Below, piece by piece: positions 1 to 8,756 of a stretch of DNA of 25,509 nucleotides. Position 1 is the stretch's first letter; every line of letters starts with the position of its first letter. Origin of the DNA: an uncultured Eggerthellaceae bacterium (lineage in GTDB: Bacteria > Actinomycetota > Coriobacteriia > Coriobacteriales > Eggerthellaceae); contig CAJUQH010000023.1 in the NCBI GenBank assembly GCA_910588095.1, forward strand, positions 1-25,509. The letters are read 5' to 3'. Below the pieces are notes generated by a model. That model saw only the letters and a list, made by a program, of their open reading frames with translations, was not told the DNA's origin and did no database searches. A program made the position numbers and the translations under genes.

Positions 1-3000
1 CATAGGTCGTCTCGCCGTCGCCGTCGACGCGCTTGGACACCAGCTGCCCCGCCGCATCATAGCCGTACTCCGTCACGCCGTGGGACGCGCTCTCGGCGCG
101 AACGAGCCGGTTGTCGGCATCATAGGCATAGGCCACCGTATCGGGCTCGTCGCCGGTGCGCTCAAGCGAGGTGCGGTTGCCCGCCTCGTCATAGGAGTAG
201 CGCTCTGCCCAGGCGCCTTCCGTGCCGCTCGCCTCGCACAAAGCAAGGCGGCCGTCGCCGTCATAGGCGAACGTCCGGGCAACCCGATGCTCGCTGCCGC
301 CGAAGACCGTCGCGTCCTCTGCGGCGATGCGGCCCTCGGCGTCGTAGCCGTATGCGTAGCAGGAGACAAGCGCGCCGCTTGGACCCATGGTCTCCAGGCG
401 CGACACGTTGCCGGCGGCGTCATAGGAGTACGTGGTCGAGGTGCCGTTCGGGCGCGAGAGCGAAACCGGGCGGTCGGCCGCATCGTAGGAGTAGCGGTAC
501 TCCCCCTCTGGTGCTGCGACGGATACCAGGTTATCGGCCCTGTCGTAGCCATAGCGCACTTCGGAGCCATCGGGGTAGCCGACGCTTTCCAGGTTGCCGC
601 GGTCATCGTAGGCATACGACAGCGCCCGGCCGAAGCCGTCCGTCTCGCGCGTTATGCGGCCGAGGCCATCGCGCTCGTAGGTGGCGGTGCCTGCCGCATC
701 GTCGCGGGCAGAGGCGAGCCCGAGCGCATCGAGCGCGTAGCTCACGTCCTGGGATGGGTCGGCGTCGTAGGACTTGGACGTCAGGCTGCCTGCGGCATCG
801 TAGCCGTAGCGCACGGTGGAGCCGGCTGCGTCGGTGGCAGCGGCCAAGCGGCCCGCCACGTCGCGCTCGAACAACTCGACCGCCCCTGACGGGCTCGTGA
901 TGGACGTGAGCGCGCCCAGCTCGTCATAGGCGTAAGCCGTCTTGCGCCCCAAGGCATCGACGGCTTCGGTGACGTTGCCCAGAGCGTCGCGGGCATACGT
1001 GGTGATGGCACCCGTGGGAGCCGTCACCTGCGCCAAGCGGCCTTCGGCATCGTAAGCGTAAGAGGCCGTCTGGCCCAAGCGGTCGGTCTGGCCGGTCAGG
1101 TTGCCTGCCGCGTCATAGGAGAGCAGGGTCTCGTGGCCGCGCGCATCGGTGACCGATATGGCGTTGCCCACGGCGTCGTAGCCGATGGATACGGTCTGGC
1201 CGAGGGCGTCCTTCGTCGCCGTCAAGCGGCTGGCGGCATCATAGGCGTAGGTGGTTCGGTGGCCGTTGCCGTCGGTGTAGGAGGCCACGTTGCCTGCTGC
1301 ATCGTAGGCGATGCGCTCGGTAGAGCCGCCAGCGCTACGCGACACGAGGTTGCCCGCCATGTCGTAGCCGTAGAAGGCGGTCGCCCCAGCGGCATCGATG
1401 GCGCGCACCAGCTGGCCGGCATCATCGTAGGCGTAGGCCGCTGTGCTGCCCGCAGCGCTCACCTCGCCCGTGAGCTCGCCCCATCGGTTGTAGCTGTAAC
1501 GGGTAGCGTTGCCCAGCGCGTCAGTGACCGACGTTATGTTGCCCGCGTTGTCATAGGCGTAGCGTTCGCGGGAGCCGTCGTTGGCGGCCGCCTCCGCCAC
1601 CCGGCCGCGCCCATCGTAGGACAAGGTGGTTACGTAGCCACGAGCATCTTCGGCGCGCACCAGGTTGCCCGCCGCATCGTAGCTGAAGCTCTCCATGGCC
1701 TGCGTGGGCAGAGTGCGTCCGACAAGGTTGCCCGCCGCGTCGTAGGAGTACCCGGTGATGGCCCCAGTGGCGTCGACCGCCTCCACGATGCGATGGGCCT
1801 TGTCGTAGGCGGCTGTTCGGGTGGCGCCTAGGGCGTCGGTGACCGCTACCGCGTCCCCCGCCTCATCATAGGCTACCGTGGTGGTGGCTCCCAAGGCATC
1901 GGTTAGGGCGACCAGGCGCCCGAGCTCGTCATAGGCGTAAGCAGTCACGTTGCCCAGCGGGTCGGTCTCGCTCACCATGTTGCCGAGGCCGTCGTAGACA
2001 TAGGTGGTGGCATTGCCCAAGGCGTCGGTGCGCCCCACCTGGCGCCCGGCCTCGTCGTAGGCCAGCTCGGTTACGTTGCCCGCTGCGTCGGTGACAGCCG
2101 TCAAGCGCTGCGCCGCATCATAGGCGAAGCTCGTGATGCGGCCGAGCGGGTCGGTGGCAGCCACCGTGTTGCCCGCGGCGTCATAGGAAAGCTGATAGAC
2201 GCGGCCGCCCGCATCCACCGAAGACAGCCGACCTGCTGCGGTGTAGGCATATGACGTCACGAGCCCGACGGCATCGGTGGCAGATTCCAACCGCCCACCT
2301 AGCCCATAGCTGGCCGTCTCGGTGGCACCGTCGGCATAGGCGGCGCGCACGACATTGCCGCGGGCATCGTAGGTGAAGGCGGTCACGTTGCCCAGCGCAT
2401 CGGTATAGGTGGCAGGGCTCTCGCGCGTGCCCTCGTAGGCGTAGGCTTCGGTGCCGCCCAGCGGGTTGACCGCGCTCACCATGCGCCCGCGCCCATCGTA
2501 GGCGAAGCTCGCAGTGCCGCCTTCGGCATCGGTGACGGATGCCAGGCGGCTGCGGCTGTCGTAGGCGCGCTCCTCGCGCGCACCGGTCGGGCCCACCTCG
2601 GCCGTAAGGTTGCCCAGCGCGTCGTACTCGAAGGCGGTCACGTTGCCCAGCGCATCGGTCATCGAGGCTATGTTGTACGCCTCGTCGTAGGTGAAGCTGG
2701 TCACGTAGCCGCGCGGGTCGGTGACGGCTTCCAACAAGCCCACCGCGTCCAAGGCGTAAGCGGTGCAGGCGCCCGTGGCATCTTGCTCGGCCACCACGCG
2801 GCCTGCTGCATCGTAGCTGGTGCGGGAGGTGTTCCCCAGCGCATCGGTGACCGAGACGCACCGGCCCATGGCGTCGTAGGCCAGGCTCGTGGTGTTGCCC
2901 AGCCCGTCGGTAATGGCCGTGACGCAGCCGCCCTCCCATGAGAACGACGCCGTCACGCCGTCGGCATCGGTGGCCGACAGGCAACGGCCCAGCTCGTCGT

Positions 3001-6000
3001 AGGTGAACACGACCGTGTCGCCCGCGTTGGACGCGGTCCAAGCCAGGTTGCCCGCCTCATCGTAGTTGAACGTGGTCACCGTGCCGTCGGGCTCGGCCAT
3101 CTGCACCAAGCGGCTCTTGGCGTCGTAGGCATAGCTGGTGGTATGGCCGTCCACCGTGGCCGAGGTCATGTTGCCGTGGGCATCGTAGGTGTAAGTGCCG
3201 TTCTCGTCGGACACGAGGTTGTTGTCGGCGTCGTAGGCCCGGGTGACCTCGTGGCCGTCTGGGTAGGTGACCGACGTGGTGCGGTACTGGTCGTCATAGC
3301 GGTAGATGGTCACGTTGCCCGCTGCGTCGGCCGTGGTGGTGGATCCTTCTGCGTAGGCGAGCGTGGATGCGTTGCCCGCCGCATCCCACTGGCAGGTGAC
3401 GCGATCCTCGTCGTCGTAGAGGTTCTTTATGATGCGCGTGCCGTTGGCATCGCGCCATTCGGTCATGCGGTGCTCGTCGTCGTAGGCGTAGGCAACGGTG
3501 GCGCCCGTCGCATCGGTGTAGCTGGCCAGGTTGCCATGGGCGTCGTAGGAGTAGGCCAGCGTGTTGCCGTCCGGCAGCGCCACCTGCGTTATGTGGCCCT
3601 GGTCGTCCAGCGTGAGGGCGTAGGCCGCGCCCGTGGGCGCCGTGATGGACGCCAGGCCCCCGGCCTCGTCGTAGGCGACCTTCGTCACCAGCCCCTTGGC
3701 CGAGTGCACCTCGGTGAGCATGCCCCAGCAGTCGAACGCACGGTACGAGCCGTCGGAGGAGCGCAGCTCGTAGCGGTAGAGGGTCGGCTCCTCTTCCTCG
3801 GCGTCGTCGCCTTCTGCGTCCTCGCTGTCGCCATCGCCTTCCGCATCTTCGCCACCTTCCTCCTCAGAAGCCTTGTAGGGTATGCGCACCAGCTCCAGGT
3901 CGAAGCCCGCCGGGCTCGTGTAGCCACCCTGGCCGTCAGGCTCGAACAGCAGCGTCTTGCCGTCGCCCGCCGAGTACACCAGCGTGCCGTCCTCGGCGGC
4001 GCCCAAGCTCTCGGCGTAGGCGAAGCTCCAGTTGCGCCCGAAGGGCGAGTCCATGCCATCGTTCTTGGCGTTGTAGGTGCGCGCCAGCGCGAAGTCGCCC
4101 TCCACGTCGGGCAACGTGGCGTCGGTGAGGTCCATGACGAAGTTGCCGGTGTTCAGATTGATGGGCTCGAAGCCGTACTCGCAGTGCTTGCCGCGGCCCA
4201 TGAGCGCGCTGTCGATGCGCTTCTTCTGGTCGGTGGTCAGGTCCTTGGGGGCGTACGCCTCGGTGGTGGTGGGGTTGCGCACGAACAGCGTGTTGCCGCC
4301 CACCACCAGCGTGTCCTGCACGCGGTTGTCGGCCGAGAGCGTGTCCAGCGTGGTGCCGTAATGGCTGGCTATGTAGGGCAGCGTGTCCTTGGCCGATGCC
4401 TTGTAGATGAGGAACCGGTCCGACTCGGCCGTGGTGCCGGTGGCGCCGTCCAAGGTGGGCGTGGCCTTCACCTTGTATTCCTTGTCGTAGTCGAGCGCGG
4501 TGAACAGGTGCGTCTGCCAGTTGGACAGCTTGTCCTTGTACTTGGTGCCATTGGGCACGTGCTCGTCCCAGCTCGACGAGTCGGGGTACTTGTAGGAGCG
4601 GCTGGCGTAGGCCAGGCCGGTCTCGTCTTCCTTGCCGTCCAGCTCGTAGGCCAGCCATGCGCGCGGGCGGGCCATGCCATCGGCGAACACGCCGTCGAAG
4701 GCCAGCTTGTTGTTGGCATCATGCTCGGTGACGGTGCGCAGGTTGATGGTGGTGTCGTTGAGCGGGTAAGCCTCGTTGACCGGGTCGGGTATCTCCCAGT
4801 TTATGGTGAGGCGCGGCGGGTTGGCCATGTAGCGGTTCTCGAACATCTCGCACTGCATCCAGCGCTCGTTCTCGGCCTTGACGCAGAAGCCGCGCTGCGC
4901 GTAGACGCCCTGCACCCAGTTGTTGACCACCTCGCGCACGTCCCAGTTGATGTAGCCGGGGCTGGTGCGGGCGCGCTGGTACTGCACGAACTCGTGGCCG
5001 AGGCCGGTCTGGCTGTTCCAGGTAAGGGCGTTGAAGTCCCACCAACCCGTCACGCGGTACAGCCCGAAGTTGGTGGCGCCGCCGCTGTAGGCGCGGTACT
5101 GGCACAGCGAGAACGTGGCGGAGTTGATCTTGGCCTCCGACATGATGTAGCCGAAGTTGTAGTCGATGGCCGCATAGGCACGGCAGATGTAGTGGCCGCC
5201 CGGCTTGAAGGCGCCCACGCCGGTCTTTATGCCGTCGTCGAAGCCGGCATAGGAGTAGCCGTTCTCGCCGATGATGGAGTTGGGCGAGGTCTGCTCGACG
5301 CAGCCCACGCGCACGGCCGAGGGCGCTATGTTCACGGTGGGGTCGATGCGCACCGGGTAGGCGCGCTCGGGTGCGCAGATCCAGTCCCAGTCGGGCTCGA
5401 CGCCCAGGGCGAAGGTGCCGTCGCCGTTGTCGGCCAGGCTCAAGGCAAGCTCGTCGGTCACCGCGCCTGCCGCGTCGATGATGGAGGGCGCCGCTATGGC
5501 GAACACCACGTTGGCGTCGGGGTCGGGGGCAGGGCCAGGGTCGCCCTCGGCGGCGCCTTCGCCGTCGTCGGCCGCCGGGGCCGGGCCGCTGCCTTGCGCC
5601 TCGTCTTCGGCGCCCACGTTGCCGAAGATGCCGCGACCAGCGCCTTGCGCCTCGTCAGCGGCGTAGCGCGTGTCGCGCACCACCACGACGCCGTCTTCGA
5701 GCGCGACGGCAAGGCCCTCGCTGAGCTTGATGCGGGTGGCTATCTGCTGCGGCGCCACCGCGCGGGTCAGCACTATGTCCTCTTTGACGGAGTTGCCCAC
5801 CAGCGTGTACTGGTAGTCGATGCCTTCCTTCACCTCGGTGTAGCGTATGGCCTCGCCCTCGGCCGACGAGCGCGAGAAGTCGCCGCCTTGGGGCGTGAGC
5901 TCGATGGAGTGGCCGTCCTTCTCGAGCCGTATGGGGCGGGCGTCGCCTATGGCGTCGGGCAGCGTGGCCGTGGAGGCGCCTGCCCGATTGGTGTAGTCCA

Positions 6001-7150
6001 CCTCATCGGAGAACAGGTGCGTGCGGCGGCCTTCCAGCGTGTTGTCGATGGCGCGGGCGGTGCCCTGGTCGTCCACGTAGGTGGCCGCCGTGCCGCCGAT
6101 GACCGTGATGAAGTTGCGGGCGCTGGTCTGGTAGACGGCCATGTCGTCCTCGGCGTAGACCAGCTTGCCCTCGGGCAGCTCGGTGTCGTAGTAGCCTTCG
6201 GGCGCCTTGGCGACGGGCTCGGGTGGCGCGGCTGCTTCCACCTCGGCTGGGTCCACCGGGTCGGGCGCCGGGGCGACCACGGCCGGGCCATCGCCTTCCA
6301 CCGCGAAGGCTATGGCATCGGGCGACACCAGGCCCGCAGCCAGCAGGAGCGCCATGGCGCAGGCCGTCGCCTGGCGGGCGCGTCGGCAGGTCGCAGCTGC
6401 AACGCTACGGGGCAGGTGCAGGCGCTCGGTGACCTGAGCGCCGGTCGTGCGCACGTCTTCGGGGAACAGGCAGAGCGCAGCGGCGAAGGCGAGCCACAGC
6501 GTGCCCAGGGCCGCGGCGGCAAAGGCGAAGGCCGCGCAAGCCACCGGTTCCACCGGCACGAGCGCGCACAAGGCGCGGATGCCCCACCCCGCAAGGCCAG
6601 CCACTGCCGTGGCTGCGAGCAGGGGCAGGTAAGCGGCGGCCATTGACGCTGTCTCGCGCCATGGGCGCCATGCGCCGCGCCGCGACCGCACGAAGCCCAT
6701 GAGCAGCATGACGGGCAGCGGGCTTGCCGCCAGGGCTGCGGCCAGCGCGAAGGCGCGCACCGCTGCAGCGGCCGCTCCCAGCCCGAAAGCCGGCAGCACG
6801 GTGTGCTGCGCGATGACGGCTGCCGCACCGCATACCGCCGCAAGGCCCAGCGCGCAGGCGACCACGAGCAGGCTGCGCAGGGCAAGGGCGCGCACGACCT
6901 GGGCGGCGCTCAAGCGCACGCGGCGCCCGGCGGCGGGAGCATGGCGGCGCAAGCCCATGGCAAGGCGCGTGCCCGCGCCCAAGCACGATGCGGCGGCCAC
7001 GACGGCTATCAGCACGCGCAGCACGGCAGGCAGCGCGCCGTGCTCGGGCAGCGATGCGCTGGCTGTCATGGCGATGACGATGATGGATGCTATGGCGGCG
7101 GCGCACCCCCATGCACCGGACGCCGCAAGGCGCTTGGACAACCCTCCCAC
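1..7150 (-). CDS. Giant RHS/YD-repeat surface or polymorphic-toxin protein with multi-pass membrane N-terminus (partial)
   Basis: One open minus-strand frame runs from a GTG at 7150 off the left edge, giving 2383 visible residues. The GTG follows a good ribosome binding site (gagggaggg) by about six bases. Residues 1-283 hold about seven hydrophobic segments (near 13-31, 42-60, 92-114, 120-152, 170-194, 203-228, 263-283). The last looks like a signal peptide ending AIAFA|VEG. About 610-785 resemble a DNRLRE-type domain of wall-associated proteins. About 918-962 (SHYGTTLDTLSADN) look LysM-like. About 990-1045 (NLNTGNFVMDLTD, then FGRNWSFAY) match the RHS entry domain DUF6531. From about 1110 onward I count about 57 YD repeats of about 21 residues (AYDAAGNLxxxTDALG). 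In known RHS proteins these repeats build a shell that encloses a C-terminal toxin. The core motif, toxin and any immunity gene would lie left of the window. The exact start is less certain than the frame, which stays open upstream to about 7355. Confidence 0.93.
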   Translation of the reverse strand, partial: MGGLSKRLAASGAWGCAAAIASIIVIAMTASASLPEHGALPAVLRVLIAVVAAASCLGAGTRLAMGLRRHAPAAGRRVRLSAAQVVRALALRSLLVVACALGLAAVCGAAAVIAQHTVLPAFGLGAAAAAVRAFALAAALAASPLPVMLLMGFVRSRRGAWRPWRETASMAAAYLPLLAATAVAGLAGWGIRALCALVPVEPVACAAFAFAAAALGTLWLAFAAALCLFPEDVRTTGAQVTERLHLPRSVAAATCRRARQATACAMALLLAAGLVSPDAIAFAVEGDGPAVVAPAPDPVDPAEVEAAAPPEPVAKAPEGYYDTELPEGKLVYAEDDMAVYQTSARNFITVIGGTAATYVDDQGTARAIDNTLEGRRTHLFSDEVDYTNRAGASTATLPDAIGDARPIRLEKDGHSIELTPQGGDFSRSSAEGEAIRYTEVKEGIDYQYTLVGNSVKEDIVLTRAVAPQQIATRIKLSEGLAVALEDGVVVVRDTRYAADEAQGAGRGIFGNVGAEDEAQGSGPAPAADDGEGAAEGDPGPAPDPDANVVFAIAAPSIIDAAGAVTDELALSLADNGDGTFALGVEPDWDWICAPERAYPVRIDPTVNIAPSAVRVGCVEQTSPNSIIGENGYSYAGFDDGIKTGVGAFKPGGHYICRAYAAIDYNFGYIMSEAKINSATFSLCQYRAYSGGATNFGLYRVTGWWDFNALTWNSQTGLGHEFVQYQRARTSPGYINWDVREVVNNWVQGVYAQRGFCVKAENERWMQCEMFENRYMANPPRLTINWEIPDPVNEAYPLNDTTINLRTVTEHDANNKLAFDGVFADGMARPRAWLAYELDGKEDETGLAYASRSYKYPDSSSWDEHVPNGTKYKDKLSNWQTHLFTALDYDKEYKVKATPTLDGATGTTAESDRFLIYKASAKDTLPYIASHYGTTLDTLSADNRVQDTLVVGGNTLFVRNPTTTEAYAPKDLTTDQKKRIDSALMGRGKHCEYGFEPINLNTGNFVMDLTDATLPDVEGDFALARTYNAKNDGMDSPFGRNWSFAYAESLGAAEDGTLVYSAGDGKTLLFEPDGQGGYTSPAGFDLELVRIPYKASEEEGGEDAEGDGDSEDAEGDDAEEEEPTLYRYELRSSDGSYRAFDCWGMLTEVHSAKGLVTKVAYDEAGGLASITAPTGAAYALTLDDQGHITQVALPDGNTLAYSYDAHGNLASYTDATGATVAYAYDDEHRMTEWRDANGTRIIKNLYDDEDRVTCQWDAAGNASTLAYAEGSTTTADAAGNVTIYRYDDQYRTTSVTYPDGHEVTRAYDADNNLVSDENGTYTYDAHGNMTSATVDGHTTSYAYDAKSRLVQMAEPDGTVTTFNYDEAGNLAWTASNAGDTVVFTYDELGRCLSATDADGVTASFSWEGGCVTAITDGLGNTTSLAYDAMGRCVSVTDALGNTSRTSYDAAGRVVAEQDATGACTAYALDAVGLLEAVTDPRGYVTSFTYDEAYNIASMTDALGNVTAFEYDALGNLTAEVGPTGAREERAYDSRSRLASVTDAEGGTASFAYDGRGRMVSAVNPLGGTEAYAYEGTRESPATYTDALGNVTAFTYDARGNVVRAAYADGATETASYGLGGRLESATDAVGLVTSYAYTAAGRLSSVDAGGRVYQLSYDAAGNTVAATDPLGRITSFAYDAAQRLTAVTDAAGNVTELAYDEAGRQVGRTDALGNATTYVYDGLGNMVSETDPLGNVTAYAYDELGRLVALTDALGATTTVAYDEAGDAVAVTDALGATRTAAYDKAHRIVEAVDATGAITGYSYDAAGNLVGRTLPTQAMESFSYDAAGNLVRAEDARGYVTTLSYDGRGRVAEAAANDGSRERYAYDNAGNITSVTDALGNATRYSYNRWGELTGEVSAAGSTAAYAYDDAGQLVRAIDAAGATAFYGYDMAGNLVSRSAGGSTERIAYDAAGNVASYTDGNGHRTTYAYDAASRLTATKDALGQTVSIGYDAVGNAISVTDARGHETLLSYDAAGNLTGQTDRLGQTASYAYDAEGRLAQVTAPTGAITTYARDALGNVTEAVDALGRKTAYAYDELGALTSITSPSGAVELFERDVAGRLAAATDAAGSTVRYGYDAAGSLTSKSYDADPSQDVSYALDALGLASARDDAAGTATYERDGLGRITRETDGFGRALSYAYDDRGNLESVGYPDGSEVRYGYDRADNLVSVAAPEGEYRYSYDAADRPVSLSRPNGTSTTYSYDAAGNVSRLETMGPSGALVSCYAYGYDAEGRIAAEDATVFGGSEHRVARTFAYDGDGRLALCEASGTEGAWAERYSYDEAGNRTSLERTGDEPDTVAYAYDADNRLVRAESASHGVTEYGYDAAGQLVSKRVDGDGETTY

Positions 7151-7337
7151 AGCCGTTCCCTCCCTCGATGGAGCTGTGATGCGAAGCGGCCGCTTGCGCT
7201 TTGCCTTTCCCCTGTTCCAGTGGCGCCTTCTCTGCGAAGGGCGCGCTGTCGGCAGAGCGCGTAGTGCGTTTGTCCTGCGTTTCGAGCGGTCTTTTTCTTT
7301 GAACACCGTAACGAATTGATGTTCTGTTGTTGAATGC

Positions 7338-7366
7338 ACTATAGCAAAGTTTTCCTAGGGCATCAA
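7338..7366 (-). promoter_or_regulatory. Promoter of the RHS gene
   Basis: On the minus strand TTGATG and TATAGT are separated by exactly 17 bases, close to the housekeeping sigma consensus. Transcription would begin near 7331, leaving a leader of about 180 bases before the GTG at 7150. I see no convincing terminator or riboswitch in that leader. Confidence 0.6.
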
Positions 7367-7430
7367 CTGCGCCATGTTCCTAAGTCAACCGCAATGCGTT
7401 GCTGTGATTGAGGAGGGGACGTTATACCAT

Positions 7431-7451
7431 TTGGGACGTCAAGCGTCCCAA
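7431..7451. promoter_or_regulatory. Perfect inverted repeat, possible operator
   Basis: TTGGGACG and CGTCCCAA form 8-base arms around a TCAAG loop. Another copy of the core (GGGACGT) lies at 7416-7422. There is no T tract on either side, so it is unlikely to be a terminator. It sits about 65 bases upstream of the RHS promoter -35 and may bind a regulator. This is inferred from symmetry alone. Confidence 0.4.
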
Positions 7452-7477
7452 GCGTGAGTCGCGTTCCTCGGAAAGCC

Positions 7478-7510
7478 AAAAAGCCCCCAGCCTGCGTAGG
7501 ACTGGGGGCC
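7478..7510 (-). terminator. Rho-independent terminator after tgt
   Basis: On the minus strand an 8-bp stem (GCCCCCAG / CTGGGGGC, 7483-7490 and 7502-7509) is followed directly by TTTTT. It lies about 100 bases after the tgt stop and separates the HAD-tgt unit from the RHS gene. The 7151-7606 stretch otherwise holds only the RHS promoter, its leader and the dyad at 7431. Confidence 0.85.
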
Positions 7511-7606
7511 TCTCTTCGTCGATGGCCCCATGGGCCACCATCGGCTATGTCGCTGCTGCTGGATCGCCTGACCGCGCCCTCTGGGCCCATGCCACGCGCC
7601 AGGCGC

Positions 7607-8752
7607 CTAGTAATCCTTCGCGCCGGGGCTCGCCATCCAGGCGGCCTCGAACTCGCCGTAGGCGCCGGCCAGCACCGCCTCGCGGGCGCGCCGCGCCAGC
7701 TCCAGCAGGAAGTGCAGGTTGTGGATGGAAAGCAGCACGCCGCCAGTCATCTCGTTCTGCTTCACCAAATGGCGGATGTACGCGCGGCTGAACTGCTGGC
7801 ACGTGGGGCAGCTGCACTGGGCGTCCAGCGGCCCGAAGTCGCGCGCGTACTGCGCGTTGCGCATGTTCATGCGCCCCGTGCTGCTGAACGCGGTGCCCAT
7901 GCGTGCGGTGCGGGTGGGCAGCACGCAGTCGAACATGTCCACGCCCTGGCCGATGGCCCGCACGATGGTGGTGGGGTTGCCCACCCCCATGAGGTAGCGC
8001 GGGCGGTCCTCGGGGCAGGCGCGGGCCACCTCGCCCAGCGTCTCGAACATGACCTCGTGGCTCTCGCCCACCGAGTACCCGCCTATGCCGAACCCGCCGA
8101 AGCGCCGCCCACCGGCCGCCAAGCTGGCGTCCTCTATGGCGCGCAGCCGCCGCACGCTCTCCAGCCGCAGGTCAAGGTGCATGCCGCCCTGCACGATGCC
8201 GAACAGCGCCTGGTCGGGGCGCTGGTGCGCCGCCAGGCAGCGCTCGGCCCAGGCGCTCGAGTAGTCCACCGCCTTGGCCACGAACGATCGCTCGGCCGGG
8301 TACGGCGCGCACTGGTCGAGCTGCATGGCTATGTCGGCGCCGATGAGCTCTTGGATGCGCATGTTCTCCTCGGGCGTCCAGCGCACCTTCGAGCCGTCGT
8401 AGATGCTCTGGAACGTCACGCCGTCGTCGTCGAGCTTCACGGTGTCGGCCAGGCTGAACACCTGGAAGCCGCCCGAATCAGTGAGCATGGGCCCGTCGTA
8501 GCCCGAGAAGGCGTGCACGCCGCCCGCCTCGGCCACCACGTCGGCCCCGGGCCGCATGGCCAGGTGGTAGGTGTTGGCCAGCACCACCTGGGTCCCCAGC
8601 TCGTGCAGCTGGGCCGGCAGCACCCCCTTCACCGTGGCGCTCGTGCCCACCGGCATGAACATGGGCGTGCGGAAGGTGCCGTGCGCCGTCTCGTAGGACA
8701 AGGCGCGGGCGTGGCCGCTTCGGGCCTCGCAGGTGCAGTCGAACAGCGCCAT
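7607..8752 (-). CDS. tgt: tRNA-guanine transglycosylase (queuine/preQ1 insertion)
   Basis: The 381-residue protein has the usual bacterial Tgt length. Tgt exchanges the guanine at position 34 of GUN-anticodon tRNAs (Asp, Asn, His, Tyr) for preQ1. The general acid/base Asp is D92 in TDSGGFQVFS. The nucleophile is D275 in VDMFDCVLPTRTARMG. The substrate-binding GIVQGG motif is at 185-190. Zinc ligands are C313, C315, C318 and H344 (CSCPTC, then IHN). The ATG follows the upstream HAD gene by four bases with AAGGG in the junction, so the two are probably co-transcribed. A terminator follows at about 7490. It acts upstream of the QueH-QueA fusion encoded divergently at 9745. Confidence 0.97.
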   Translation of the reverse strand: MALFDCTCEARSGHARALSYETAHGTFRTPMFMPVGTSATVKGVLPAQLHELGTQVVLANTYHLAMRPGADVVAEAGGVHAFSGYDGPMLTDSGGFQVFSLADTVKLDDDGVTFQSIYDGSKVRWTPEENMRIQELIGADIAMQLDQCAPYPAERSFVAKAVDYSSAWAERCLAAHQRPDQALFGIVQGGMHLDLRLESVRRLRAIEDASLAAGGRRFGGFGIGGYSVGESHEVMFETLGEVARACPEDRPRYLMGVGNPTTIVRAIGQGVDMFDCVLPTRTARMGTAFSSTGRMNMRNAQYARDFGPLDAQCSCPTCQQFSRAYIRHLVKQNEMTGGVLLSIHNLHFLLELARRAREAVLAGAYGEFEAAWMASPGAKDY

Positions 8753-8756
8753 GGCC

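Noticed and set aside
1..3700. CRISPR-like or satellite DNA, because of the regular 63-base period
   Set aside because: The period is that of the YD protein repeats. Units vary at the DNA level while the protein motif is kept, and there are no spacers.
3143..6646. A 1167-residue plus-strand frame opposite the RHS gene
   Set aside because: It is the antisense of the RHS coding sequence. GC-rich codon bias and the periodic YD repeats keep it open, and the Val/Gly/Ala/Arg-rich product has no recognisable domain.
6405..7112. A 235-residue minus-strand frame over the RHS N-terminus
   Set aside because: It is out of frame with the hydrophobic reading, which continues into the RHS domains. The product is Arg-rich and shadow-like.
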